In this document: positions 8,330 through 18,223 of the stretch, piece by piece
Layout of the letters: each line of letters begins with the position of its first letter
How positions within the stretch are numbered: the stretch's first letter is position 1
NCBI RefSeq assembly: GCF_900110105.1
Contig: NZ_FOCL01000001.1
Location: 1-64,000, forward strand
Length of the DNA stretch: 64,000 bases
Reading direction: 5' to 3'
DNA from: Mucilaginibacter gossypiicola
GTDB taxonomy: Bacteria; Bacteroidota; Bacteroidia; Sphingobacteriales; Sphingobacteriaceae
Position numbers and translations under genes: made by a program
Notes under the pieces: model-generated
Databases searched by the model: none
What the model saw: the letters and a program-made list of their open reading frames with translations, nothing else
Told to the model about the DNA's origin: nothing

Positions 8330-10723
8330 ATGCTTAAAATTTATTTAAAAACGGCTTATCGAAATTTACTCAAAAACAAAGTCTACGCTTTTGTAAACAT
8401 TTTGGGCCTTGCTGTTGGTATTGCTGCCTGTGTGCTCATTGGTTTGTTTGTTAGTAACGAAAAAAGCTTTGATAACTTTGTACCAAATGCGGATAAGGTT
8501 TATCGCCTTAATGAATATATGCATTACGATGGTACGGCACCATCAACAGCCGCAATTGTTGGTCCGCCGGTTGCGCCGTTTCTGAAGGCTAATAATAATG
8601 AGATAGATAGCTATACCCGTGTTTTTCCTGCAGTACCACTTGTTTATCCATCGGTAACTATGGAGTACCAGGGTAAAAAGATAAAAGCGGAGAAGCTGGC
8701 TTGTACTGATACCTCCTTTGCCAGCATGTTTAACCCGGTTATTATTGAGGGCGAAAGAAATAAGTTTACCCGCGATCAAAATACAATTGTACTTACCGCC
8801 AGTCTCGCGCGTAAGCTTTTTGGCAATAGCCCTGCATTGAATAAAACCATTCAATTACGCACCGCTGATACCACGGCAACCAGTTTTACTGTAAGCAATG
8901 TAATTGCCGATATGCCTAAAAACTCCCATTTGCAGATTGAGGCAATGGTGCCCTTCCCTAAAGAGTTTTTAAATAGTTTTTTGGGTACAAATTATAATGT
9001 TTTAATGGGGGCAACGTACTTGAGAATATCCAATAATAAAAATATAAGCTTACTTGAAAGCAGGTTGACAAAAACTATCCATACCAAGAGCAAATTTATT
9101 GATTTTACCTTACAACCTTTAAACCGTATCCATACCGGCTCTGTTAATATCAGCTATGATGAGCTCAACTATAAAAAGATAGATGGTAAATACCTGAATA
9201 TATTTATAGTAATAGCTATTGCTGTTTTTTTAATTGCCTGTGTAAATTTTGTTAATCTTACTACAGCCATTGCGGGCTATCGTGGTAAAGAAGTGGCCGT
9301 TAAAAAAATTGTGGGCGCAAGGCGTTTTCATGTAGTTTTCCAGGTACTTATCGAAACCTTCTTTTCGGTGCTATTATCGCTGATATCAGCGCTGTTGCTT
9401 ATTACCATCTTTTTGCCATTGTTAAATAAACTACTTGACAGAGAGCTTACTTCAGAAAGTATTTATCACGGCGCTATGGTTGTTGTTTTTGCAGGTATAC
9501 TGATAGGAACTACATTACTGGCTGGTATTTATCCGGCCTGGTTCATCTCAAGAGCTAACACCGGTGAAGCTTTAAAAACAAAGGTGTTATTGGGTGGTTC
9601 AAAATCATCGTTACGTAATGTCCTGGTTACCGGTCAGTTTGCGGTTGCCGTTATATTCATGATCAGTTTAATGGTGATACTTAAGCAGCTAAAATATATG
9701 CAGCAACGCGATCTGGGCTATTCTTATAGTCAGGTTATAAAATTGCCGATGGATTTGCAGCTGGCAAAAAAAATGCCGGTACTTAAAGCAGAAATTGCTA
9801 AAGTAAAAGGAGTTAAAGATATCACCAATGGCTTTATGGAAATGGGCGGTAATGGTTCATTATTTGGCATCGACTTTATTGCACCAAACGGCGAAGCCAA
9901 AAAGATCACTGTAAACATGGAGAATGCTGGTATTAATTATATCAGTTTTTTCGACATGAAGATGATAGCCGGCAGGGCCTTTAATAAGGATCAGCAGAAT
10001 GAATATATTATCAATCAAACCCTGGCCAAACAAATAGGCTACGCTGATCCTGTTGGTAAGCCTATCAACATCACGTCATTGCCTCCCGGCAGGATTGTTG
10101 GCGTTGTAAAAGATTTCAATTACAGTAGTTTACACAAAACCATTGAGCCGCTTATTATTGGCAGTATGGATTATATACCTTATTGGCAAACCAATTTATA
10201 TGTTAAGGTTTCGGGTACTGATGTTAGCCAAACATTAAAAGATATACAGAAAGTATTTAATAGTATAAGTGGCGACAATAGGTTTGATTATCAGTTTATT
10301 GATGGTCATTTTAATGAAGTATATCATTCCGAAAGACAGGCTGGAAGCATGATTGCCATCATTGGCGGTCTGGCCATGCTTATTTCGTGCCTTGGTTTGT
10401 TGAGCCTCGCTGCTTTTGTCGTATTGAGGCGCAAAAAGGAGATTGGGATTCGTAAAGTGCTTGGTGCTTCGGTTACCAATATCACCGCTTTGTTATCAAA
10501 AGAGTTTTTAATACTGGTATTCATCGCCTTTGTAGTTGCATCGCCGGTAGCTTATTATTTTATGGATAAGTGGCTGCAGGGTTTTGCCTACAGGATAAAC
10601 ATACAGTGGTGGGTTATTGCCGGGGCAGGTGGAGCGGCGATAGTGATTGCTTTTATAACAATCAGTTTCCAATCGATTAAAGCGGCGCTTGCTAATCCGG
10701 TTAAAAGCTTAAGAAGTGAATAA
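8330..10723 (+). CDS. Permease P2, FtsX/MacB-type, double-module
   Basis: 797 residues. The start MLKIYLKTAYRN follows a 61-bp gap with an AGGAGGA at 8294-8300, about 30 nt upstream and too distant to be a normal ribosome site. The first helix is followed by NEKSFDNF, where most paralogs read ELSYD.F; P20 shares the EKSFDN form and is its nearest relative by eye. The first-module loop is GKEVAVKKIVGARR, with Lys replacing the usual Arg in the RK pair. The first periplasmic motif is the divergent LARKLFGNSPALNK, lacking the DPIGK consensus. The second-module motifs are standard (IVGVVKDFNYSSL, KEIGIRKVLGAS, QWW, NPVKSLRSE). No other gene in the array matches its second periplasmic segment, rich in Lys and Met near 480-500. 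Confidence 0.95.
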   Translation: MLKIYLKTAYRNLLKNKVYAFVNILGLAVGIAACVLIGLFVSNEKSFDNFVPNADKVYRLNEYMHYDGTAPSTAAIVGPPVAPFLKANNNEIDSYTRVFPAVPLVYPSVTMEYQGKKIKAEKLACTDTSFASMFNPVIIEGERNKFTRDQNTIVLTASLARKLFGNSPALNKTIQLRTADTTATSFTVSNVIADMPKNSHLQIEAMVPFPKEFLNSFLGTNYNVLMGATYLRISNNKNISLLESRLTKTIHTKSKFIDFTLQPLNRIHTGSVNISYDELNYKKIDGKYLNIFIVIAIAVFLIACVNFVNLTTAIAGYRGKEVAVKKIVGARRFHVVFQVLIETFFSVLLSLISALLLITIFLPLLNKLLDRELTSESIYHGAMVVVFAGILIGTTLLAGIYPAWFISRANTGEALKTKVLLGGSKSSLRNVLVTGQFAVAVIFMISLMVILKQLKYMQQRDLGYSYSQVIKLPMDLQLAKKMPVLKAEIAKVKGVKDITNGFMEMGGNGSLFGIDFIAPNGEAKKITVNMENAGINYISFFDMKMIAGRAFNKDQQNEYIINQTLAKQIGYADPVGKPINITSLPPGRIVGVVKDFNYSSLHKTIEPLIIGSMDYIPYWQTNLYVKVSGTDVSQTLKDIQKVFNSISGDNRFDYQFIDGHFNEVYHSERQAGSMIAIIGGLAMLISCLGLLSLAAFVVLRRKKEIGIRKVLGASVTNITALLSKEFLILVFIAFVVASPVAYYFMDKWLQGFAYRINIQWWVIAGAGGAAIVIAFITISFQSIKAALANPVKSLRSE

Positions 10724-10830
10724 TCATCAGGTCATTTGCTTTGCGTCATTAAGTCATTTTGAAGGGCTTGTTAAAGTAATTGGTAATATAAACGATAAGC
10801 CGATGACATAATGCCCCAATGACCTAATGA
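10724..10830 (+). repeat. Intergenic GTCATT/AATGAC palindrome, P2-P3
   Basis: Arms at 10724-10736 and 10818-10830 pair over 13 bp with one mismatch, and extra GTCATT/AATGAC words lie inside. The 3' arm ends about 10 nt before the ribosome site of P3. Confidence 0.75.
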
Positions 10831-10839
10831 TCAATAAAA

Positions 10840-10846
10840 AGGAGGG
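10840..10846 (+). promoter_or_regulatory. Ribosome binding site deciding the P3 start
   Basis: AGGAGGG ends 4 nt before the ATG at 10851. It selects that codon over the in-frame ATG at 10827, which lies inside the intergenic repeat and would add eight non-conserved residues. Confidence 0.75.
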
Positions 10847-10850
10847 AAAA

Positions 10851-13217
10851 ATGTTAAAGAGTTATGTAGTTATTGCTTTCAGGAATATCCGTCGTAACTT
10901 GAGTTACGCCTTCCTGAATATCTTTGGGCTCACGCTGGGAGTAGCGGCTTGCCTGGTGATTTTTTTGATCGTACGAAATGAACTTGGCTATGATAGTTAC
11001 AACAGTAAAGCCGATCGTACTTATCGTGTAACACTCCATGCACTTGATTTTAACTCCAATGTATCCCTCGCGATTATACCCGCTATGCGGATAGATTTTC
11101 CGGAATTGGAACAAGCAACGCAATTTTTTTACCAGGGCGACGCCATGATCAAGATTGGGGAAAACCGGTATAACGAACATAATGTAGCTTTTGGCGATGA
11201 TCAGATTGATAAGGTTTTTGATTACCAGTGGCTCGCCGGCGACCCGAACACGGCACTTAAAGAACCTAATAGCGTTGTACTTACCGAAAGTATTGCAAAA
11301 AAATACTTTGGCAAAAGCAACGCTGTAGGTAAACTGATCAACTTTGAAAACCAGTTGAATGTAAAGGTAACAGGTATTATCAAAGATCTGCCTGCAAACA
11401 CCAGCGTACCATTTTCGTTCCTGATTTCATTAAGCAGTATCGAAAAAAACTTAAAAGGGATGATGAGCAACTTCTGGGCTATCCCCGGAGGCAGTTACGC
11501 ATACATTGTATTACCTAAAAACTATTCTATTAAACAATTGAATAGCAAAATGCCCGCTTTTATTAAAAAGAACTGGGGAGCGGATGTAGCAAAAGCGGCT
11601 GTTTTGCCCTTTCAGCCATTAAAGGATATTCACTTTGATCAGCGCTATATTAATAATATTATTACGCCAACTTCAAAGGATACCTACTATGCCTTAATTG
11701 GCGTAGCCTTACTTATTATCATTACTGCTTGTATCAATTTCATCAATCTTGCCACTGCCCAGGCTATCAAGCGTGCAAAAGAAGTAGGGATGCGCAAGGT
11801 GCTGGGGGCAAGCCGCCCTCAGCTTATTAAACAGTTTTTGGGCGAAACCACTGTCCTTGTTTTATTTTCCGTGCTGTTAGGTGTTGGTGTATGCGCATTG
11901 TTCCTGTCTAAAGCGGCAGCATGGATGGCTATCAATGTTGACGCTACACAACTGATGCAACCTACCGTGATAGGCTGGATAGCTGCTATTACCCTGGCTG
12001 TGATCTTGCTCGCAGGTTTATATCCATCGTTTGTACAGTCGGCATTTCAACCGGTTGATAGTTTTAAAAATAAAAATGCCGGTGGTGCCGGGAAGCTTAC
12101 CTTACGTAAAGGACTGGTGATTGGGCAATTTGCCATATCGCAGATCATGATCATAGGTACCCTGATTGTGGCCGGACAAATGGACTTTTTTAAAAATCAG
12201 GACCTTGGTTTTGATAAGGAAGCGGTGGTATCTGTAGGCCTGCCCGATATGAAAAAACGGGACGTGTTTAACCAGCAACTCGCCGGTTATCCCGGTATTA
12301 AAGAGATTAGCTTTTCATCGGGTGCGCCAGGCTTTAACAGCAATTTTACCAGCTTTTCATCAGTCGAACTGGGCTTTCCCAAAGATGATGTTACCGAGTA
12401 CAAAGCTGTAGACGAAAAATTTACAGATATGTTCGGTTTGCAAATGCTGGCAGGGCAAAAGATCTGGAAAAAGAATGAAAAGGATACCATACCCAAAGTG
12501 GTCATCAACGAAACTATGATGCAAAAGTTGGGTATTCAGGACCCACAATTGGCTTTGAACAAGCATGTAACTTTAAATGGCGATCAAAAAGCCACAATAA
12601 TAGGTGTGGTAAAAGATTTTCAAAGCGAATCAAAACATAAAAAGCGCCGCTCCTGCGTACTGGAGTATAACCCGAACAGGTTTTTCATGGCGAGTATTAA
12701 AATGCAGCCTGCCAATATGAGTGAAACTATCAGTTATATTGGTAAAAAATGGTCTGCTCTTTATCCTGATAATGTTTTTCAATTTCAGTTTGTTGATGAA
12801 CACATCGCCAATTTTTACAAACAGGAGCAAAAGATATACGTAGCATTCCAGCTTTTCTCTTACATCGCCATATTTATAGGTTGTTTGGGCTTATACGGGT
12901 TGATCGCGTTCGCGGCATCACAGCGCACCAAAGAAGTTGGTATTCGTAAGGTATTGGGCGCACCGGTATCAAGTATCGTAGCGCAGTTTACTAAAGAGTT
13001 TATTTACCTGATAGCGATAGCTTTTGTGATAGCCGCTCCGCTGGGTTATTATGTAATGCATAACTGGCTGCAAAACTTTGCATACCATATTGACATAGGC
13101 CCGGGGATATTCGTCATTGCAATAGCATCGTCGTTTATTATAGCTGCGGTTACCATATCATACCAGGCCATAAAAGCAGCCGCGATAAACCCGGTTAAGA
13201 GTTTGCGGGACGAATAA
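10851..13217 (+). CDS. Permease P3, FtsX/MacB-type, divergent second module
   Basis: 788 residues from the ATG at 10851. The opening MLKSYVVIAFRNIRRNLSY is related to, but less canonical than, the M.(K/R)NY form of the others. The first loop motif is AKEVGMRKVLGASR. In the second periplasmic domain the usual KDF.F.SL motif has become VVKDFQSESKHKKRRSC, a strongly basic insertion-like change that no other paralog shows. The second loop ends GAP instead of GAS. Before the last helix it has DIGPGIF rather than a WW pair, a feature shared only with P18 and P19. The C-terminus is INPVKSLRDE. These traits place it in a GP.(I/V)F subgroup. All eight predicted helices are intact, so I regard it as functional but with changed substrate or partner contacts. 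Confidence 0.93.
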   Translation: MLKSYVVIAFRNIRRNLSYAFLNIFGLTLGVAACLVIFLIVRNELGYDSYNSKADRTYRVTLHALDFNSNVSLAIIPAMRIDFPELEQATQFFYQGDAMIKIGENRYNEHNVAFGDDQIDKVFDYQWLAGDPNTALKEPNSVVLTESIAKKYFGKSNAVGKLINFENQLNVKVTGIIKDLPANTSVPFSFLISLSSIEKNLKGMMSNFWAIPGGSYAYIVLPKNYSIKQLNSKMPAFIKKNWGADVAKAAVLPFQPLKDIHFDQRYINNIITPTSKDTYYALIGVALLIIITACINFINLATAQAIKRAKEVGMRKVLGASRPQLIKQFLGETTVLVLFSVLLGVGVCALFLSKAAAWMAINVDATQLMQPTVIGWIAAITLAVILLAGLYPSFVQSAFQPVDSFKNKNAGGAGKLTLRKGLVIGQFAISQIMIIGTLIVAGQMDFFKNQDLGFDKEAVVSVGLPDMKKRDVFNQQLAGYPGIKEISFSSGAPGFNSNFTSFSSVELGFPKDDVTEYKAVDEKFTDMFGLQMLAGQKIWKKNEKDTIPKVVINETMMQKLGIQDPQLALNKHVTLNGDQKATIIGVVKDFQSESKHKKRRSCVLEYNPNRFFMASIKMQPANMSETISYIGKKWSALYPDNVFQFQFVDEHIANFYKQEQKIYVAFQLFSYIAIFIGCLGLYGLIAFAASQRTKEVGIRKVLGAPVSSIVAQFTKEFIYLIAIAFVIAAPLGYYVMHNWLQNFAYHIDIGPGIFVIAIASSFIIAAVTISYQAIKAAAINPVKSLRDE

Positions 13218-13297
13218 AGTGAGGTAAAAGGAAAAAGGTAAAAGGCGAAAGGTTTTAACAGGATACTGATGATCAAATGACTTAATGAAACAAAGAA

Positions 13298-15682
13298 ATG
13301 ATAAGGAACTACATTAAAATAGCATTCAGAAGCCTTTGGCGACACAAGGGTTTCTCGCTCATTAATATTATCGGCCTGGCAATTGGCTTAACTGCCTGTT
13401 TTCTTATCTATATTAATATAAAATTTGAGCTAAGCTACGATACATTTAACAAGAAGTTTGATCAGATCTATCGTGTTGCGGTTGATGTAAGACATCCTAA
13501 TGCTCCTGTTATAACAACACCGGCTGCGTTTGTGCAAATAGGGCCGTCCCTACAACAAGACTATCCGGAAGTAGAGGCAAATGTTAGGGTGCTTGGCGCG
13601 AGATTTTTAGTACAATATGGTAATTCTAAGTTTCAGGAGGATGACATAATATATACCGATCCTTCTTTATTTAATGTGTTTACTTTACCCGTTATAAAAG
13701 GCGATGTTAAAAAAGGCTTTGAGGCTCCTTTTAAGGTTGTAATGACACAAACAATGGCCCGGAAATATTTTGGCAATGCCGATCCCGTCGGAAAATCCAT
13801 AATGCTTGATAGTAAGTATCCGGCATTAGTTACTGCTGTGATAAAAGATGTGCCCGCAAACTCCCATTTTAAATTTGATATGGCAGTTTCTTGTGCAACT
13901 TTTGAAAAACTCAATCCAGATGTATTGCAAAACTGGGCCGGTATTCATGGGTTTACCTATATCGTATTGCCAAAAGGATATGATTTTCATAAACTGGAAA
14001 GTCAGTTGCCGGCATTTGCAAGCAGGCATTATACCCAGGCTGATAAAAAAGAAGGCGTAAATTATGGCTATCACTTTGTGCCTTTAAAAGATATTTACAT
14101 GGATACAATAAGAGGCGGACCGCAGGTAGGAGATCTGCACAACATCCATATTTTTTCGGCCATTGCGGTATTTATATTATTGATAGCATGTATTAATTTC
14201 ATAAACTTAACAACGGCAAGGGCTACCGAACGGGCGAAAGAAGTAGGGGTTCGTAAAGTCATAGGGGCCGCAAGAAAGCAATTGATTATTCAGTTTTTAA
14301 GTGAATCGGTGGTTTTGTGTTTAATAGCTTTTTTATTGACTGTTATATTCAGCAATTCGTTATTGCCGATTTACAATCAGCTATCAGGTAAAGTTACAAA
14401 TACAACTATTTTCACGCATAACTATGTGTTTCATCTGTTTATAGTATCATGCTGTATCGGTATAGGTGCAGGTTTATATCCCGCTTTCGTGCTTTCCGGT
14501 TTTAAGCCCGTAACCACTTTAAGAGGGAAGTTCAGCAAATCAGGTAGCATATTATTGCGCAGAACCCTGGTAGTGGCTCAGTTCACTATATCCATAGTTC
14601 TTATTGTTGGCACCATCGTTGTTTATACCCAATTAAATTATATGCGCAGCCAGCCGCTCGGTTTTCAAAAAGATCAAATGCTTGCCATTAATTTTTCATC
14701 AGATCCAGCTGTGCAGCATCGTGTTGAGTTGATAAAGAACGAGTTGAAAAAAATACCAAATGTAGCTTCAGTTACGGCTTCAAGGAGTTTACCTGGTTTT
14801 GGTAACGGGAATAGCGATTCGGAGATCGAGAACAAAGCTGGTGTTATGCAACAAATACTTATTGATGCATACTATGTCGATTACGATTTTATCCCACAGT
14901 TTGAAATGAAACTGGCCGCCGGTCGCATATTTTCAAAGTCGTTTGGTACCGATACCTCAAAGGCTTTTATAATTAATGAGGCGGCCGCAAAAAGCCTTGG
15001 TTATAGCAGCCCGTCTGAAGCGGTAGGACGTAAGCTCTTGCAATGGGGGCGAACTGGAAAGATTATCGGAGTTTTGAAAGATTTTCATTTTCAATCATTA
15101 CAGGAGCCTGTAAGACCTTTGAGTATTAGCGTTGACCCGGATTTTAACAGGATGCTTACGCTTAAAATAACTACAAAAAATATTCCTGCAACTATAGCTG
15201 CTATTCAAAGCAAGTGGAAAACCCTTGTGCCCGAACGGCAATTTAATTACGCGTTTGTTGATGAAACTTTTAACGCACAATACGCGGCACAGGTTAATTT
15301 CGGTAACCTCTTCATGTATTTTGCTGTATTGGCTATACTTATTTCATGTATGGGCTTATTCGGTTTAGCATCCTATAGCACCATACAACGTACCCGCGAA
15401 ATAGGCATCCGCAAAGTATTCGGTGCTTCTGTAACAGGCATTGTCAATATGCTGTCTGCCGAGTTTTTGAAACTGGTGGTTCTATCAGCATTGATAGCTT
15501 TTCCGTTAGCATGGTTTATCATGAATAAATGGCTGCAAGATTTCGCGTATCGCATAGCAATAAACTGGTGGGTTTTTGCATTTGCCGGAGCCATGGCGAT
15601 TGTAATAGCCTTTGCTACTGTGGCCTTCCAGGCCATGAAGGCAGCACTGGCAAACCCGGTGAAGAGTTTGAGGGCTGAATAG
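13298..15682 (+). CDS. Permease P4, FtsX/MacB-type (tandem duplicate with P5)
   Basis: 794 residues, the same length as P5, and the two align essentially without gaps by eye. The shared second-domain stretch is YDFIPQFEMKLAAGRIFSK, and both have NELKKIPNV and the linked motif IIGVLKDFHFQSLQE. The helix-1 region has IKFELSYDTF. The first loop is AKEVGVRKVIGAARK; the second is REIGIRKVFGAS, where Phe replaces the usual Leu. Differences between P4 and P5 concentrate in the first periplasmic domain (for example around residues 95-115 and 205-235), as expected if substrate contacts are diversifying. An 80-bp gap after P3 contains only half of an AATGACTTAATGA word. Confidence 0.95.
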   Translation: MIRNYIKIAFRSLWRHKGFSLINIIGLAIGLTACFLIYINIKFELSYDTFNKKFDQIYRVAVDVRHPNAPVITTPAAFVQIGPSLQQDYPEVEANVRVLGARFLVQYGNSKFQEDDIIYTDPSLFNVFTLPVIKGDVKKGFEAPFKVVMTQTMARKYFGNADPVGKSIMLDSKYPALVTAVIKDVPANSHFKFDMAVSCATFEKLNPDVLQNWAGIHGFTYIVLPKGYDFHKLESQLPAFASRHYTQADKKEGVNYGYHFVPLKDIYMDTIRGGPQVGDLHNIHIFSAIAVFILLIACINFINLTTARATERAKEVGVRKVIGAARKQLIIQFLSESVVLCLIAFLLTVIFSNSLLPIYNQLSGKVTNTTIFTHNYVFHLFIVSCCIGIGAGLYPAFVLSGFKPVTTLRGKFSKSGSILLRRTLVVAQFTISIVLIVGTIVVYTQLNYMRSQPLGFQKDQMLAINFSSDPAVQHRVELIKNELKKIPNVASVTASRSLPGFGNGNSDSEIENKAGVMQQILIDAYYVDYDFIPQFEMKLAAGRIFSKSFGTDTSKAFIINEAAAKSLGYSSPSEAVGRKLLQWGRTGKIIGVLKDFHFQSLQEPVRPLSISVDPDFNRMLTLKITTKNIPATIAAIQSKWKTLVPERQFNYAFVDETFNAQYAAQVNFGNLFMYFAVLAILISCMGLFGLASYSTIQRTREIGIRKVFGASVTGIVNMLSAEFLKLVVLSALIAFPLAWFIMNKWLQDFAYRIAINWWVFAFAGAMAIVIAFATVAFQAMKAALANPVKSLRAE

Positions 15683-15691
15683 TAGCTCACA

Positions 15692-15747
15692 AAGATTAGC
15701 TGTAAGTACCAATGAACTAATGAACAATTGAACCAATGAACTAATAT
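15692..15747 (+). repeat. Single-arm AATGAAC-type intergenic word repeat, P4-P5
   Basis: Four AATGAAC/ATTGAAC words follow each other at 15711-15744 and end a few bases before the P5 start. No complementary arm was found in the gap, unlike the P12-P13 and P14-P15 gaps. Confidence 0.6.
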
Positions 15748-15748
15748 C

Positions 15749-18133
15749 ATGATAAAGAACTACATTAAAATTGCATTCAGGAACCTTTGGCGGCACAAAG
15801 GGTTTTCGATAATTAATATTATCGGGCTGGCTGTTGGGATGACAGCTGCCTTCCTGATTTTTATGTACGTAAAGTTTGAACTGAGTTACGACAATTTTAA
15901 CGAAAAGTCTGACCAGATCTATCGTGTAGTATCGGATATCAAAACGCCTACCGAAACCTTAAACTGGTCATCGTCTATAGCGCCTATCGGTCCGGCTTTG
16001 CAGCAGGATTACCCCGAGATTGAGGCCAATACCCGCATTTTTGGAGCTGGTTTTCTTGTTCAGCGTGGCGATTTAAAACTCCAGGAAAATAACGCGTTGT
16101 TTGCCGAACCTTCGCTTTTTAAAATGTTTACGTTCCCGGTGGTAAAAGGTGATGTCGGTAAGGCATTTTCTCTTCCATATACCATCGTTCTGACTGAAAA
16201 AGCAGTAAAAAAATATTTTGGTACCGAAGATCCAATCGGTAAGTCATTGATTCTTGATGGTAAAAACCCGGCAAATGTTGTGGCAGTAGTAAAAGATGTG
16301 CCATCAAATTCACATTTTAAGTTTGATATGCTGGTGTCTATAGCCACTATAGCAAAACAAAACAAAGACAGGCTAAACCAGTGGGGCAACTTTAGTAATT
16401 TTACCTATGTCATGTTGCCAAAGGGATACGATGTCAACAAACTGCAATCGCGAATGAAGGCCTTTGTTAACAGGCATTATACCGAAGCTGATAAAAAACA
16501 AGGCATGGACTATGCCTACTTTTTAGAACCATTGAAAGATGTTTACATGGTATCTAAACGAGGTGCACCCGAATCAGGCAACCTGTACAATGTTCGCATC
16601 TTTTCTATCATAGCTGTATTTATCTTATTGATAGCCTGCATTAATTTCATAAACCTTACAACAGCCCGGGCTACTGAACGGGCAAAAGAAGTTGGTATCC
16701 GTAAGGTAATTGGAGCCATGAAACAACAGCTAACCATTCAGTTTCTGAGCGAATCGGTAATTATTTGTTTAATTTCCTTCCTGTTTTCTGCCTTATTCAG
16801 CTTTTTGCTATTGTCTTTATTTAACCAGTTGGCAGGTAAAGTAATAAGCGACAGTATTTTTCACAATGGTTACCTGTTTCAGCTGTTTTTAATTGCCTGT
16901 GTTATTGGGCTATGCGCTGGTTTGTATCCGGCATTGGTGCTGTCAAACTTTAAACCTGTTACCATATTAAAGGGGAGGTTCAGTAAATCGGTCAAGGGAA
17001 TTTTATTACGCAAGGGTTTGGTGGTTACACAGTTTACCATATCGATAGTGCTTATCATAGGTACTATAGTGGTTTATAACCAATTGAGTTTTATGCGTAA
17101 TCAATCGCTCGGTTTTCAGAAAAGCCAAATGTTAACCATTGATTTTAGTGGAGATTCAGCAATACAAAGCAGGCAGGAGATCATCAAAAATGAGTTAAAG
17201 AAAATTCCTAATGTTTTAGGCGCCACGGCATCGGGTGCTATTCCAGGTTTCGGTAATAGCGTAGCGTATTCCGAAATTCAGAACCAGGCTGGCGCTATGC
17301 AGCAAATGAATATGAATATGTACGATGTTGATTATGATTTCATTCCACAATTTGAGATGAAACTGGCCGCCGGTCGTATCTTCTCAAAAGCATTTGGCAC
17401 CGATACTACCCAGGCCATTGTTATAAACGAAGCCGCGGCCAAAAGTCTTGGATATCGTAATCCAGCCGATGCAGTTGGCAGAAACTATTCACAGTGGGGG
17501 CGCACAGGTAAGATTATCGGTGTATTAAAAGATTTCCACTTTCAGTCATTACAGGAAACAGTAAAGCCTCTTAATATGCGCATCAATTTGAGAGGAACAG
17601 GCGCCTTTACTTTGAAAATAGCAGCTAAAGAAGTGCCTGCAACCATTTCTTTATTACAAAACAAATGGAAAACCTTAGCGCCTGAAAGGCCTTTCAATTA
17701 TGTGTTTGTTGATGAGACTTTTAACAAGCAATATGCTTCGGAAGTAACCTTTGGTAACCTGTTCCTCAATTTTGCGGTACTGGCCATATTTATCTCATGC
17801 CTCGGCTTACTCGGACTTGCATCGTATAGTACCATACAACGCACCCGCGAAATAGGCATCCGTAAAGTTTTGGGCGCTTCGGTTTCCGGGATTGTAAACA
17901 TGTTATCTAAAGAGTTTTTGATATTGGTATTGATTTCATCACTAATAGCATTCCCGGTAGCGTGGTTAACTATGCACAGCTGGTTACAGGATTTTGCGTA
18001 CCGTATCAGCATTAGCTGGTGGATTTTTGTTTTTGCCGGGGTGCTGGCGCTTGTTATTGCTTTTACTACTGTAAGTTTTCAGGCCATTAAAGCGGCGCTG
18101 ACTAACCCGGTAAAAAGTTTACGATCGGAGTGA
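15749..18133 (+). CDS. Permease P5, FtsX/MacB-type (tandem duplicate with P4)
   Basis: 794 residues. The start is MIKNYIKIAFRNLWRHKGFS, almost the same as P4. The first periplasmic motif is VLTEKAVKKYFGTEDPIGK. The first loop is AKEVGIRKVIGAMKQ and the second REIGIRKVLGAS. The second domain differs from P4 chiefly in NAYDVDYD-like changes and in a Met/Asn-rich stretch after QAGAMQQ. It ends LTNPVKSLRSE. The 66-bp gap to P4 and gap-free alignment make a local tandem duplication the likely origin. It probably uses the same adaptor and ATPase. Confidence 0.95.
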   Translation: MIKNYIKIAFRNLWRHKGFSIINIIGLAVGMTAAFLIFMYVKFELSYDNFNEKSDQIYRVVSDIKTPTETLNWSSSIAPIGPALQQDYPEIEANTRIFGAGFLVQRGDLKLQENNALFAEPSLFKMFTFPVVKGDVGKAFSLPYTIVLTEKAVKKYFGTEDPIGKSLILDGKNPANVVAVVKDVPSNSHFKFDMLVSIATIAKQNKDRLNQWGNFSNFTYVMLPKGYDVNKLQSRMKAFVNRHYTEADKKQGMDYAYFLEPLKDVYMVSKRGAPESGNLYNVRIFSIIAVFILLIACINFINLTTARATERAKEVGIRKVIGAMKQQLTIQFLSESVIICLISFLFSALFSFLLLSLFNQLAGKVISDSIFHNGYLFQLFLIACVIGLCAGLYPALVLSNFKPVTILKGRFSKSVKGILLRKGLVVTQFTISIVLIIGTIVVYNQLSFMRNQSLGFQKSQMLTIDFSGDSAIQSRQEIIKNELKKIPNVLGATASGAIPGFGNSVAYSEIQNQAGAMQQMNMNMYDVDYDFIPQFEMKLAAGRIFSKAFGTDTTQAIVINEAAAKSLGYRNPADAVGRNYSQWGRTGKIIGVLKDFHFQSLQETVKPLNMRINLRGTGAFTLKIAAKEVPATISLLQNKWKTLAPERPFNYVFVDETFNKQYASEVTFGNLFLNFAVLAIFISCLGLLGLASYSTIQRTREIGIRKVLGASVSGIVNMLSKEFLILVLISSLIAFPVAWLTMHSWLQDFAYRISISWWIFVFAGVLALVIAFTTVSFQAIKAALTNPVKSLRSE

Positions 18134-18223
18134 TTGGAGGTTAGCTACCGCAGATTAGCCTGCAAACCGAGGATAGACAAGCACCAATGAACTAATGAAC
18201 AATTGAACTAATGCACAAAAGAT

